Source: Bacteroidales bacterium
GTDB taxonomy: Bacteria > Bacteroidota > Bacteroidia > Bacteroidales > UBA3663
Reading direction: 5' to 3'
Assembly: GCA_017561935.1 (NCBI GenBank)
Contig: JAFZBE010000059.1
Coordinates: 24,806 to 88,805, forward strand
Length of the DNA stretch: 64,000 nucleotides
Under the pieces are notes generated by a model. That model did not search any database and was not told the origin of the DNA. It was given only the letters and a program-made list of their open reading frames with translations. This document shows positions 32,730 to 41,118 of this stretch, one piece after another (positions within the stretch are counted from its first letter, which is position 1; each line of letters starts with the position of its first letter). The translations under genes and the position numbers were made by a program.

Positions 32730-35700
32730 ATGAAATTAACAATCAAGAAACAACAAATGCGCAATGTCGCTACCGCTCTTGGCTTCATAGTCTTGAGTAT
32801 TGGTTCGCTTTCAGCGCAAATCAAAGTGTCTGGTACTGTACTCGACGAAACTGGCGAATCAATCATCGGCGCCAGTGTACTTGAGAAAGGTACGACGAAC
32901 GGAGTTGTCACCGACATCGACGGCAACTTCGCATTCACTACGCAGTCTGACAATGCCACACTCGTAATCTCCTTCGTGGGTTATGCTACACAGGAGTTGA
33001 AGGCTGCTCCCAACATGAAGGTCACGCTGACTGAGGACAGCGAGATTCTCGAAGACGTAGTGGTAGTAGGTTATGGCGTGCAGAAGAAAAGCTCGGTGAC
33101 GGGCGCTATTTCGCAAGTCAAGGCCGAAGACATGAAGAACCGCACCGTGACGAATGCACAGACAGCCTTGCAGGGTAAGACAGCAGGTGTGCAGGTAGTT
33201 TCGGCCCCAGCTCCCGGTAAGTCACCTTCGATTCGTGTACGCGGTATCTCATCGAATGGTTCAAGCGAGCCACTTTACGTGGTGGATGGCGTACGCCTCT
33301 CCGACATCGGCAACCTCGACCCTAACGACATCGAGTCGATGGAAGTGCTGAAGGATGCAGCATCGGCTGCCATCTACGGTGCCGAAGCCGGTAACGGCGT
33401 GGTTCTCATCACAACCAAAAAGGGTAAGAGCGGTTCGAGGAAAATTTCCTACGAGTTCCAGCTGGCCTCGCAGAAGCTCAACAAGATTCCTGATCTGCTC
33501 AATGGCGAAGAGTATATCAACTACATGTCAGAGAGCGGCGTCATGGCTCGTAAAACCCTTGAGGATTACTGGACATCACGTCAGTCCACCAACTGGATTG
33601 AAGAGGCTTTCGAAAACAGCCTCCAGATGAAGCATAACCTGAGTGTTTCGGGAGGCAATGATAATGGAGCATACATGTTGTCGTTGTCCTACCTCGATGA
33701 CGATGGCGTAGTCAAGGGTGGCGCCGACACCTACAAGCGTATCGCTGCCACCATCAACGCCAACTACAAGCTCACCTCATGGCTTAACGTGGGCAGCACC
33801 ACCAATCTTGCCAAGTTCGATCGCACTGAGGTGGAATCGGGCGAGTACGGTTCGGGCCTCATCAGTGGAGCGCTCAACATGGATCCATTGACTCCAGCAG
33901 TCTATACCGGTGGCGCATTGCCTTCGCATGTAACCACGGCCCTCGCTGCAGGACATACGTTACTCACCGACGGCGATGGCAACTACTACGGCATCTCCGA
34001 CATCATCAGTGGCAAGACATATAACCCGTTCATCAGTCGCGATCATGCGAATACCTCGTTCTGGGGTTACAACGTTTCGGGAAGCCTCTACGCCGACATC
34101 ACCCCATTCAAGGACCTGGTATTCACCAGCCGCTTCGGTTATAACCTCAACACCTTCAATGGCCAGGATCGTCAGCATCCTTACTATTCAAATACCGAGA
34201 ATTACCTCGACTATAACCAGGGTTCAAACCAGTACTCTTCTACCATCTATTACCAGTGGGAAAACTTTGCCAACTACATGCACAGCTTCGAGGGCGGTCA
34301 TAACGTGAACGCCATGGCCGGTATCTCGTTCCAGAAAGACGATACCAACAGCCAGCTGCTCATGGCTCAGCCCAATGGTGAGGGCGCTTACCTTAAGGAT
34401 GATGACAACTTCTTCTATCCCGACTTCCTGTCAGCCACAGCAACGCGCAAGATGAGTGGTCAGCGCCTGCGTACCGCCAAGTTCTCCTACTTCTTCCGTA
34501 TGGGCTACGACTGGAAAGGCCGCTATATGTTGCAGGGCACCCTGCGTGCCGATGCTGCCGATACTTCGAAACTTCCGAAGGAAAACCGCTGGGGTTACTT
34601 CCCCGCTGTCAGCGCCGGTTGGACCGTCAGCGAGGAACCATTCTGGAATGGTATCCGCGACACTTTCAACAGCTTGAAGCTTCGTGCATCATGGGGACAG
34701 AACGGTTCGTTGGCCACCCTTAACAACTTCATGTATTCCACCACCATCGTCAATAATGCCGGCTATAACTACATCCCAGGTGCAGAACCAGCCACCACTG
34801 GCAACAACGATCTGAAGTGGGAGACCTCCGAGCAGCTCGACTTCGGTGTGGATGGACGTCTGCTCAACGACCGACTGACATTCAGCGCCGACTACTATAT
34901 CAAGAAGACCAAGGACCTGCTGGTCAACGGCACTGTGCCGACACTCTCTCTCGGCGGCACCATGTCGTACATCAATGCCGGTAACGTCGAGAACAAGGGC
35001 TGGGAATTCGAACTCGGCTGGCGCGACCGAATCGGCAAGGACTTCGAGTGGGGCATTCGTGGTAACCTCTCGACACTCAAGAACGAGGTGACCTACCTCG
35101 ACCCGTCACTGAGCCGTATCCAGGGAACTACCAATGATGGCTTCTCGACCTATCCTACCTACTTCGAGAAAGGTCATGCTGCCTATTACTTCCGCGGCTA
35201 TGTATTCGAAGGCGTCGATAAGGCTACTGGCGATCCTATCTTCGCTGACCTTGACGGCAGCGGCATCGGAGGCGATGACGGCGACCTCACCGACATCGGC
35301 GATGCCATCCCATCTGTCACCTACGGCGTAACCCTCACGGCCTCGTGGAAGGGTCTGGACCTCACCGTCTTTGGTTCGGGTACTGCCGGCAACAAGAACT
35401 ACCTGCAGATGACATCAAAGGACGAGCCCAAGAACAACCGCCTGAAGTCAGTCTTCTACGACGACCGCTGGACTTCGGACAACCCCAATGGTTCGCGTCC
35501 ACGTGCCGGCATGAACAACCTCGACAAGTACTTGCTCTCGAGTGCAATGGTCTATAGCGCTTCTTACTTCCGCATCAAGCAGATACAGATCGGCTACTCC
35601 TTGCCAAAGACTTTGATGCACAAGACCCGTCTGCTTTCCGGCATCCGTATCTATGCATCGCTCGACGACTTCTTCACCTTCACCTCTTACCCGGGTCTCG

Positions 35701-35801
35701 ACCCCGAAATCGCTCCTCTCTCATCGAGTGGCCTCGGTGTGGACAAGGGCAGCTATCCAGGCTCAAAGAAGGTCGTATTCGGTATCAATGTTGATTTTTA
35801 A
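32730..35801 (+). CDS. SusC-like TonB-dependent receptor, rhamnose-type locus
   Basis: 1023 residues, full length. Signal peptide ends near SLSAQ. The N-terminal extension (VSGTVLDETGESIIGASVLE, GVVTDIDGNFAF) is followed by the plug (EDVVVVGYGVQKKSSVTGAI, LYVVDGVRLSDI, SMEVLKDAASAAIYGAEAGNG) and a long beta-barrel ending in KKVVFGINVDF with terminal Phe. It forms the importer of the locus with the SusD-like lipoprotein 49 bases downstream. With two rhamnosidases encoded after it, the cargo is probably a rhamnose-containing oligosaccharide such as a rhamnogalacturonan fragment or rhamnosylated plant glycoside. Confidence 0.97.
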   Translation: MKLTIKKQQMRNVATALGFIVLSIGSLSAQIKVSGTVLDETGESIIGASVLEKGTTNGVVTDIDGNFAFTTQSDNATLVISFVGYATQELKAAPNMKVTLTEDSEILEDVVVVGYGVQKKSSVTGAISQVKAEDMKNRTVTNAQTALQGKTAGVQVVSAPAPGKSPSIRVRGISSNGSSEPLYVVDGVRLSDIGNLDPNDIESMEVLKDAASAAIYGAEAGNGVVLITTKKGKSGSRKISYEFQLASQKLNKIPDLLNGEEYINYMSESGVMARKTLEDYWTSRQSTNWIEEAFENSLQMKHNLSVSGGNDNGAYMLSLSYLDDDGVVKGGADTYKRIAATINANYKLTSWLNVGSTTNLAKFDRTEVESGEYGSGLISGALNMDPLTPAVYTGGALPSHVTTALAAGHTLLTDGDGNYYGISDIISGKTYNPFISRDHANTSFWGYNVSGSLYADITPFKDLVFTSRFGYNLNTFNGQDRQHPYYSNTENYLDYNQGSNQYSSTIYYQWENFANYMHSFEGGHNVNAMAGISFQKDDTNSQLLMAQPNGEGAYLKDDDNFFYPDFLSATATRKMSGQRLRTAKFSYFFRMGYDWKGRYMLQGTLRADAADTSKLPKENRWGYFPAVSAGWTVSEEPFWNGIRDTFNSLKLRASWGQNGSLATLNNFMYSTTIVNNAGYNYIPGAEPATTGNNDLKWETSEQLDFGVDGRLLNDRLTFSADYYIKKTKDLLVNGTVPTLSLGGTMSYINAGNVENKGWEFELGWRDRIGKDFEWGIRGNLSTLKNEVTYLDPSLSRIQGTTNDGFSTYPTYFEKGHAAYYFRGYVFEGVDKATGDPIFADLDGSGIGGDDGDLTDIGDAIPSVTYGVTLTASWKGLDLTVFGSGTAGNKNYLQMTSKDEPKNNRLKSVFYDDRWTSDNPNGSRPRAGMNNLDKYLLSSAMVYSASYFRIKQIQIGYSLPKTLMHKTRLLSGIRIYASLDDFFTFTSYPGLDPEIAPLSSSGLGVDKGSYPGSKKVVFGINVDF

Positions 35802-35850
35802 TCAATGCTTTCAGTCAATAGTAATTCCCATTAATTCCAATTGAAATAAT

Positions 35851-37467
35851 ATGAAAAAGAATATATTGATATTTGGTGCCCTGGTAACAACCCTTTTCAT
35901 GGGTAGCTGTACCGATGATCTGGATATTCCTCAGAACGGCAATATCAGCACCAAGGAAGAGTATTACAAGACCGACGACGAGGCGCTTGCAGGCATTGCC
36001 GAGGCTTATTACCAGTGGATGTCGGGCTATGGCCAGCTGATGGTGACTCTCGATGCGCTCTCCGACGACTGTTGGGCAGGTGGTGTTACCCGCAACATGG
36101 ACGCCAATCTCGAAAAGATGAACGAATACACCTACGACTCGGACAACGACTACGTGCGTGCCAACTACAGTTACTTCTACAAGGTGATCTATTATAGCAA
36201 CCTCATTCTCGAAAATGTCACTCCCGACACCGATGCCAAGACTCGTTGCGTGGCCGAAGCTCACTTCATGCGCGGTTGGGCCAACTTCTATCTCTCGGCT
36301 TTGTGGGGTACGGCTCCCTTGGTACAAAACATCTTGAAGGGTGGCGAATATGCAGTAGAGAACAGTCAGGAAGGCGAATTGCTCAAACTTGCTGTCGAGG
36401 ACTTTACCTACGCCAAGCAGCATCTGCCCGCCAAGACCAGTCTCGACGATACCAAGACCGGCGAACGCCTCACCAAAGGTGCAGCCGCTGCCTGGCTCGG
36501 CAAGGCGTTGCTCTGGCAAGGCGACAAGGCAAGCGCACTCCGTGAGTTCGAGGAGGTCATCGCAGGTCCCTATGCCCTTTATGAAGGCGACCTTAGCAAG
36601 ATCACCCGCAGCGCCACCAACAACTGCTGTGAGAACATCCTCGAGCTGCAGACCCCTCGTGACCCTACCTACATCTGGAGCTGCTCGGGCTGGTATACCT
36701 CCAACATTTTCCTCCACGGCTATCGAGGCTTCAATGCCTATTACCTCGGTGCTTTCGATGCTTCGTACAGCATGGGTGGACTTGAGAATGCCGGCATGGC
36801 TACCAACACTTGGGGATATATCAATCCTCGTCAGGACCTGCTCGACCTCTTCGTGGCCGAAGATGGTGCAGGAGGTTGGGGCTACCGCACTACCTCATTC
36901 CTCAAGACAGGTCTGCAGATGCTGATGTCGGGCATCGTCCAGTATGGCGAAGTAGTGACACAACCCGGACACGACGGAATCTGGTATTGGAAGAACCGTC
37001 TGCTTCTCGAAGATGACATCTATGAGTTCGACTACCCGATGATGGCTTGCATCACCCAGCGTCATACGCGTCTGGCCGAAGTGCTGCTCCTTGCCGCCGA
37101 GTGCTGCGTAGAGAGCAACAATGCCAAGGCTACGGAGTATGTTAATAGGGTACGTACACGTGCTCAGGCTCCTGCCAAGGCGAGTGTCACCCTCCAGGAC
37201 GTCAAGAACGAGAAACGCATGGAGCTCTGCTCAGAGGGTATCCGCTACCTCGACCTCCTTCGTTGGGGCGATGCCGAGACCGTTCTCGCCAACCAGGGCA
37301 AGGAAGTACATGCCTATATCGCCAGCGCAAACTATGACGGCAGTGGTCGCGTCGAGACCCAATGGACCAACTCCAATGGTGGTTTCCAGGCAAAGCATAA
37401 GCTTCTGCCAATCCCACACCTTGAGATGGAGATAAATCCAGCCATCAAGCAGAATGCAGGCTGGTAA
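35851..37467 (+). CDS. SusD-like surface glycan-binding lipoprotein, rhamnose-type locus
   Basis: 538 residues; lipobox LFMGSC with Cys20 followed by the acidic TDDLD export signal. SusD/RagB hallmarks: AEAHFMRGWANFYLSALWGTAP near 130, helical TPR-like scaffold (AAAWLGKALLWQGDKASAL), and the C-terminal block NEKRMELCSEGIRYLDLLRWGDAE and HKLLPIPHLEMEINP. It caps the SusC barrel and delivers oligosaccharide. Between it and the next gene (37468-37595) there is no terminator hairpin, so read-through into the small secreted protein is likely. Confidence 0.96.
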   Translation: MKKNILIFGALVTTLFMGSCTDDLDIPQNGNISTKEEYYKTDDEALAGIAEAYYQWMSGYGQLMVTLDALSDDCWAGGVTRNMDANLEKMNEYTYDSDNDYVRANYSYFYKVIYYSNLILENVTPDTDAKTRCVAEAHFMRGWANFYLSALWGTAPLVQNILKGGEYAVENSQEGELLKLAVEDFTYAKQHLPAKTSLDDTKTGERLTKGAAAAWLGKALLWQGDKASALREFEEVIAGPYALYEGDLSKITRSATNNCCENILELQTPRDPTYIWSCSGWYTSNIFLHGYRGFNAYYLGAFDASYSMGGLENAGMATNTWGYINPRQDLLDLFVAEDGAGGWGYRTTSFLKTGLQMLMSGIVQYGEVVTQPGHDGIWYWKNRLLLEDDIYEFDYPMMACITQRHTRLAEVLLLAAECCVESNNAKATEYVNRVRTRAQAPAKASVTLQDVKNEKRMELCSEGIRYLDLLRWGDAETVLANQGKEVHAYIASANYDGSGRVETQWTNSNGGFQAKHKLLPIPHLEMEINPAIKQNAGW

Positions 37468-37595
37468 AAAATTGATAATTAATTAGTTAATAATATTTGT
37501 GTGTGTTTGCAACGGGGATACAATATTTGAATGTATTTTACGTTAACTATTTTATCCCCGTTTTATTCACTAACAACAGAAGATATAAAAACGTT

Positions 37596-38000
37596 ATGAA
37601 GAAGATTTTTACAATGGCAATGATGCTGATGATGGCAGTCGTTGCATTTGCACAAGAGAAAGATTATAGCGAGATGACCGATCAGGAGTTCTTCATGGGC
37701 GAATGGGTACTATCGATCGAAGGTCTGCCTACAGGTGATACCGAGATGCTCCTCACTATTACGACCAATGAGGAAGGAGCGTTTGTAGGCACCATTGGAG
37801 CCGAAGAAATGCCCGAGAAAATCAAACTGGATGAGATTCAGTTCGAGGATGGTAACCTCACCGTTACTTTTACAGGCCAGGGGTTCGTTGTCCCCATTTC
37901 ACTCGACCGCAAGGACGATGGCACTGTGGAAGGCGCCATGAACGATATGTTCGACATCACGGGTAAGCGCCCTGTCAAGAAGGAAGAGAATCCCTCTTGA
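37596..38000 (+). CDS. Small secreted protein of the rhamnose-type locus
   Basis: 134 residues from ATG 37596 (MKKIFTMAMMLMMAVVAFAQ signal peptide). The mature part is acidic and beta-rich, with FFMGEWVLSIEGLPTGDTEM and LEIQ-type strands alternating with charged loops, reminiscent of the small lipocalin-like domains found in some bacteroidal loci. No catalytic motif. It lies between SusD and the rhamnosidases and is followed by a strong hairpin. Function unknown; accessory binding or packaging role possible. Confidence 0.8.
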   Translation: MKKIFTMAMMLMMAVVAFAQEKDYSEMTDQEFFMGEWVLSIEGLPTGDTEMLLTITTNEEGAFVGTIGAEEMPEKIKLDEIQFEDGNLTVTFTGQGFVVPISLDRKDDGTVEGAMNDMFDITGKRPVKKEENPS

Positions 38001-38034
38001 CGAATTATAAATCATAGATAATGTGACCACGGGG

Positions 38035-38088
38035 CCACGGGACAGTTGTTTCTTGATAACCTTCTCAACTTTATGCATTGTCCCGTGG
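38035..38088. terminator. Long-loop hairpin before the rhamnosidase genes
   Basis: CCACGGGACA (38035-38044) and its exact complement TGTCCCGTGG (38079-38088), separated by 34 bases. No T-run follows, so it may be a processing or partial-termination structure that sets SusCD expression above that of the enzymes. Confidence 0.45.
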
Positions 38089-38151
38089 TACCCGAGGTAC
38101 TATTTTAACCACCCCTTTCCCAGCTTTGGGGACTTGTTAAACCATCATCCC

Positions 38152-41103
38152 ATGCTTATCCTGACCATCATCCTCATCTTCACCCTCTTCTCAGCTCCCT
38201 CTCTGCTAGGGTGGGGCGGGGAGAGGCTTATGGCTCAAACCCCAGGCGAAACCGCTTGGCTCCAGTCTGTCGAGTTCGATGCCTCGCAGTTCGCGCAACC
38301 CGAATTGCGCTTTGCCCCCTTTACCCGTTGGTGGTGGCCTGGCAACGACGTTACGCCCGACGAACTGAAACGTGAGCTGAATCTGTTTGCCCAAAACCAT
38401 TTCGGTGGCGTCGAGATACAGCCCATGTCCTTGGTGATGCCTTGCAAAGGCGAGGGACGTGCCGAGCGTATCATGTCGTACGACACGCCAGCCTACTACG
38501 AAAACCTTCAAGTGGTGATGGCCGAAGCCGACCGCCTGGGGCTCACCGTCGATATGACCGATGGCAGCGGCTGGCCTTCGGGGGGTGCACACATCACCGA
38601 GGCCGACAACAATCTCACGCTCGAGTACGGGATAGCCGACATCGCCCCTCTGGTCAAGATCGGCAAGAAAACACCCAAGCCAACCCCTATCGTCCTGCCA
38701 CGTGCCGAAAAGGGTGACCGCCCATCGGCCAAACTCATCAGTGTGCTGGCAGCAAAGGCCAGCGATGCTTCTGGCCCGACGTTGATACTCGATGCAGCCA
38801 GCGTTCGCGACATCACCAATCTGGTTCAAGCCGATTCAACCGTCACGTTCCCCGTCGAAGAGGAAGGGTGGCGTCTCATCGCCCTTTGGAGTGTAGCCGA
38901 CATGGAGAAGCCTTCGCTCATCGCTACGCGCGATGCAGGTTTTGCCATGAACCACTTCGACACCTTGAAGATTGCCAAGAATTACGAACATTACTTCGGC
39001 CAGCGAACCGGTCTGGCGCCCTATATGGGCAAGACATTACGTTGCGCCTTCAACGACAGTTACGAATTCCGTGCCGACCGCCATTGGTCCGACGACTTCA
39101 TCGAGGTCTTCAAGGCTAATCGTGGCTACGATCCAACTTGCCTGTTGCCCGCCAACATCTGGTATGGCTACAATAACATGTACTATCGCATGGAGCACCC
39201 CGACGCACGTCCTTCGTTCGGCTTTGGCAGTGAGGACTGGCGTCTGCGCTACGATTACGACCTCACGGTGAGTGACCTTCTGAAGCTTCATCTGCTCGAC
39301 GGTTCACGCCGTTGGTTCGAGAGTCGCGGTATGCTCCATCGCACCCAACCCTATGGCCTCGACATGGACATGATGGCCTTGGCAGGTCATGCTTCTATTC
39401 CCGAGATGGAGACCATGCAGTTTGCACGCGCGTCCGAGGCTGGCTTCAAGATCATCTCATCGGGCGCACATCTCTACAATCGTCCCATCGTCACCTGCGA
39501 ATCAGCCGTCTATTTCGGTCGAGCTTTCCTCACCACGCCACAGAAACTGCGCATGACCATCGACAAGATCCTTGTTTCGGGGGTCAACCAGCTCATCTAT
39601 CACGGCACTCCCTACAGCTATTTCCCCGACGGATATCCCAAAGAGGAGGGCTGGTATCCCTTCTGGAACAGCGCCCTCGGCATCGACTTCTCATCGATGA
39701 TCAGCGAGACCAGTCCTTTCTGGTCGGCACAGAGCCAGGTCAACCTTTATGCCCAACGTGCGCAGTATGTGCTACGCAGCGGCAAACCGCAAGCCGATGT
39801 GCTCATCTATTATCCTTTCCTCAAGTTCAGCGAAGCCACCAACAATCCCCACGAACTGCTCATCAACGGCGAACTTCCTGTCGAACCAGCCAAGGCAAGC
39901 AGCGACGAGCGTCCATTCAACGCCGACCGTGAAACAGCTTGGATGGAGCAAATCTATCCTCTGCTCGATGCGCTTTATGCACAAGGCATCACGTGGGATT
40001 GGGTCAACGACGAGACCTTGAGCCAGGCAACCCGTAATTCGGCAACACTCCCTGGAGGCTACGACGTTCGTGGCAACCAGTATCGAGGCCTGATACTCTT
40101 CAACCTGCCTTTCATTCAGGAGCCTACAGCCCAGCAGCTTTCTACATTGGCCCAACAGGGTGCCAATATGCTCATCGTAGGTGCTTTGCCCACCATCCAG
40201 CCATCCTACAAGGATTGGGAGCCGAGCGACAAACGTACCGCCCAAGCGATGCGGTCGGTAGCCGCTAACGCCTCTGTCACCTCGGTTGCCAACATTGCTG
40301 ATGCACCGACTTGGCTCTCGAAACTATCACTTCCATTACGCACTCTCAGCAACAATGTTGTGATGCGTCAGACGCGCCGCCTGCTCGCCGACAATGCCCT
40401 TGCTCAATTCTACTGGAACCAGAGCTACGAGCCACAGGACGTACGTATCAAAGTCAGCGACCTTATGCGCCATGCCTATTGGATGAACGCCGAAGATGGC
40501 ACCATCACCGAGGCTCCTCTCGATGCCGACCATTGCGTCACCCGCACTTTCGAGCCCCTCACCACTGCCTTCCTCTACGTCAGCGCTACTCCGCTCAAAA
40601 GCAGCCTCTCAACCCCCTCGAACCTTTCGAACCCCTCAAACCCTTCAAACTCCACCGGCTCCTTCCGTACCCTCACCCTCGGCACAGCCGACATCACCAT
40701 CGATACCCTTCATCTTGCCAACCATTCCATTGGCGATTGGCGCAACGATGATCAGTTGAAGTACGAAGGACGTGAAGCCACCTACACCCTGCACTTCAAC
40801 ATCGACAAGAAGGATTTGAAGCGTGCCTCCCAAGTGATGCTCGACCTCGGCAACGTCTTCTACACTGCCGAAGTCAACGTCAACGGCCAGGACGCAGGTT
40901 CGCTCATCTGGACGCCCTATCGGATTGACATCACGCCCTACGTCCATCGTGGCGACAACGTGCTCTCCATCCTCGTGACCCCCTCGCGCTTCAACAGCTA
41001 CGTCCGTCGCGGCCTCAACAAGGATCGCCTCTTTAAGGCTCTTAAGGACTCTGGCCTTGCTGCCCAGGGTCTCGCCGGTCCTGTTAAGATTATTCTTTTC
41101 TAA
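38152..41103 (+). CDS. GH106-family alpha-L-rhamnosidase
   Basis: 983 residues from ATG 38152 (MLILTIILIFTLFSAPSLL signal peptide). GH106 features: RFAPFTRWWWPGNDVTPDEL (~53-72), NHFGGVEIQPMSL, LGLTVDMTDGSGWPSGGAHI, and a C-terminal beta-sandwich with AEVNVNGQDAGSLIWTPYRIDIT. The enzyme removes terminal alpha-L-rhamnose. Two low-complexity stretches look inserted in frame: 38194-38230 within the end of the signal peptide (LLGWGGERL) and 40606-40650 (repeated Pro-Ser-Asn). The longer frame to 38023 is probably non-coding, as it crosses the hairpin. The GH78 gene starts 15 bases after the stop. Confidence 0.92.
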   Translation: MLILTIILIFTLFSAPSLLGWGGERLMAQTPGETAWLQSVEFDASQFAQPELRFAPFTRWWWPGNDVTPDELKRELNLFAQNHFGGVEIQPMSLVMPCKGEGRAERIMSYDTPAYYENLQVVMAEADRLGLTVDMTDGSGWPSGGAHITEADNNLTLEYGIADIAPLVKIGKKTPKPTPIVLPRAEKGDRPSAKLISVLAAKASDASGPTLILDAASVRDITNLVQADSTVTFPVEEEGWRLIALWSVADMEKPSLIATRDAGFAMNHFDTLKIAKNYEHYFGQRTGLAPYMGKTLRCAFNDSYEFRADRHWSDDFIEVFKANRGYDPTCLLPANIWYGYNNMYYRMEHPDARPSFGFGSEDWRLRYDYDLTVSDLLKLHLLDGSRRWFESRGMLHRTQPYGLDMDMMALAGHASIPEMETMQFARASEAGFKIISSGAHLYNRPIVTCESAVYFGRAFLTTPQKLRMTIDKILVSGVNQLIYHGTPYSYFPDGYPKEEGWYPFWNSALGIDFSSMISETSPFWSAQSQVNLYAQRAQYVLRSGKPQADVLIYYPFLKFSEATNNPHELLINGELPVEPAKASSDERPFNADRETAWMEQIYPLLDALYAQGITWDWVNDETLSQATRNSATLPGGYDVRGNQYRGLILFNLPFIQEPTAQQLSTLAQQGANMLIVGALPTIQPSYKDWEPSDKRTAQAMRSVAANASVTSVANIADAPTWLSKLSLPLRTLSNNVVMRQTRRLLADNALAQFYWNQSYEPQDVRIKVSDLMRHAYWMNAEDGTITEAPLDADHCVTRTFEPLTTAFLYVSATPLKSSLSTPSNLSNPSNPSNSTGSFRTLTLGTADITIDTLHLANHSIGDWRNDDQLKYEGREATYTLHFNIDKKDLKRASQVMLDLGNVFYTAEVNVNGQDAGSLIWTPYRIDITPYVHRGDNVLSILVTPSRFNSYVRRGLNKDRLFKALKDSGLAAQGLAGPVKIILF
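38194..38230. repeat. GC-rich palindromic repeat inside the GH106 signal peptide
   Basis: GCTCCCTCTCTGCTAGGGTG continues GGGCGGGGAGAGGC; CCTCTC and GAGAGG form its outer arms. Adds about eight residues (LGWGGERL) between the hydrophobic core and the expected MAQ cleavage site. Confidence 0.5.
40606..40650. repeat. Five 9-base repeats inside GH106
   Basis: Units CTCTCAACC, CCCTCGAAC, CTTTCGAAC, CCCTCAAAC, CCTTCAAAC in register, encoding LSTPSNLSNPSNPSN. The unit resembles the non-coding 9-base repeats at 28074-28138. Confidence 0.7.
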
Positions 41104-41118
41104 ACAATTACACTCCCC

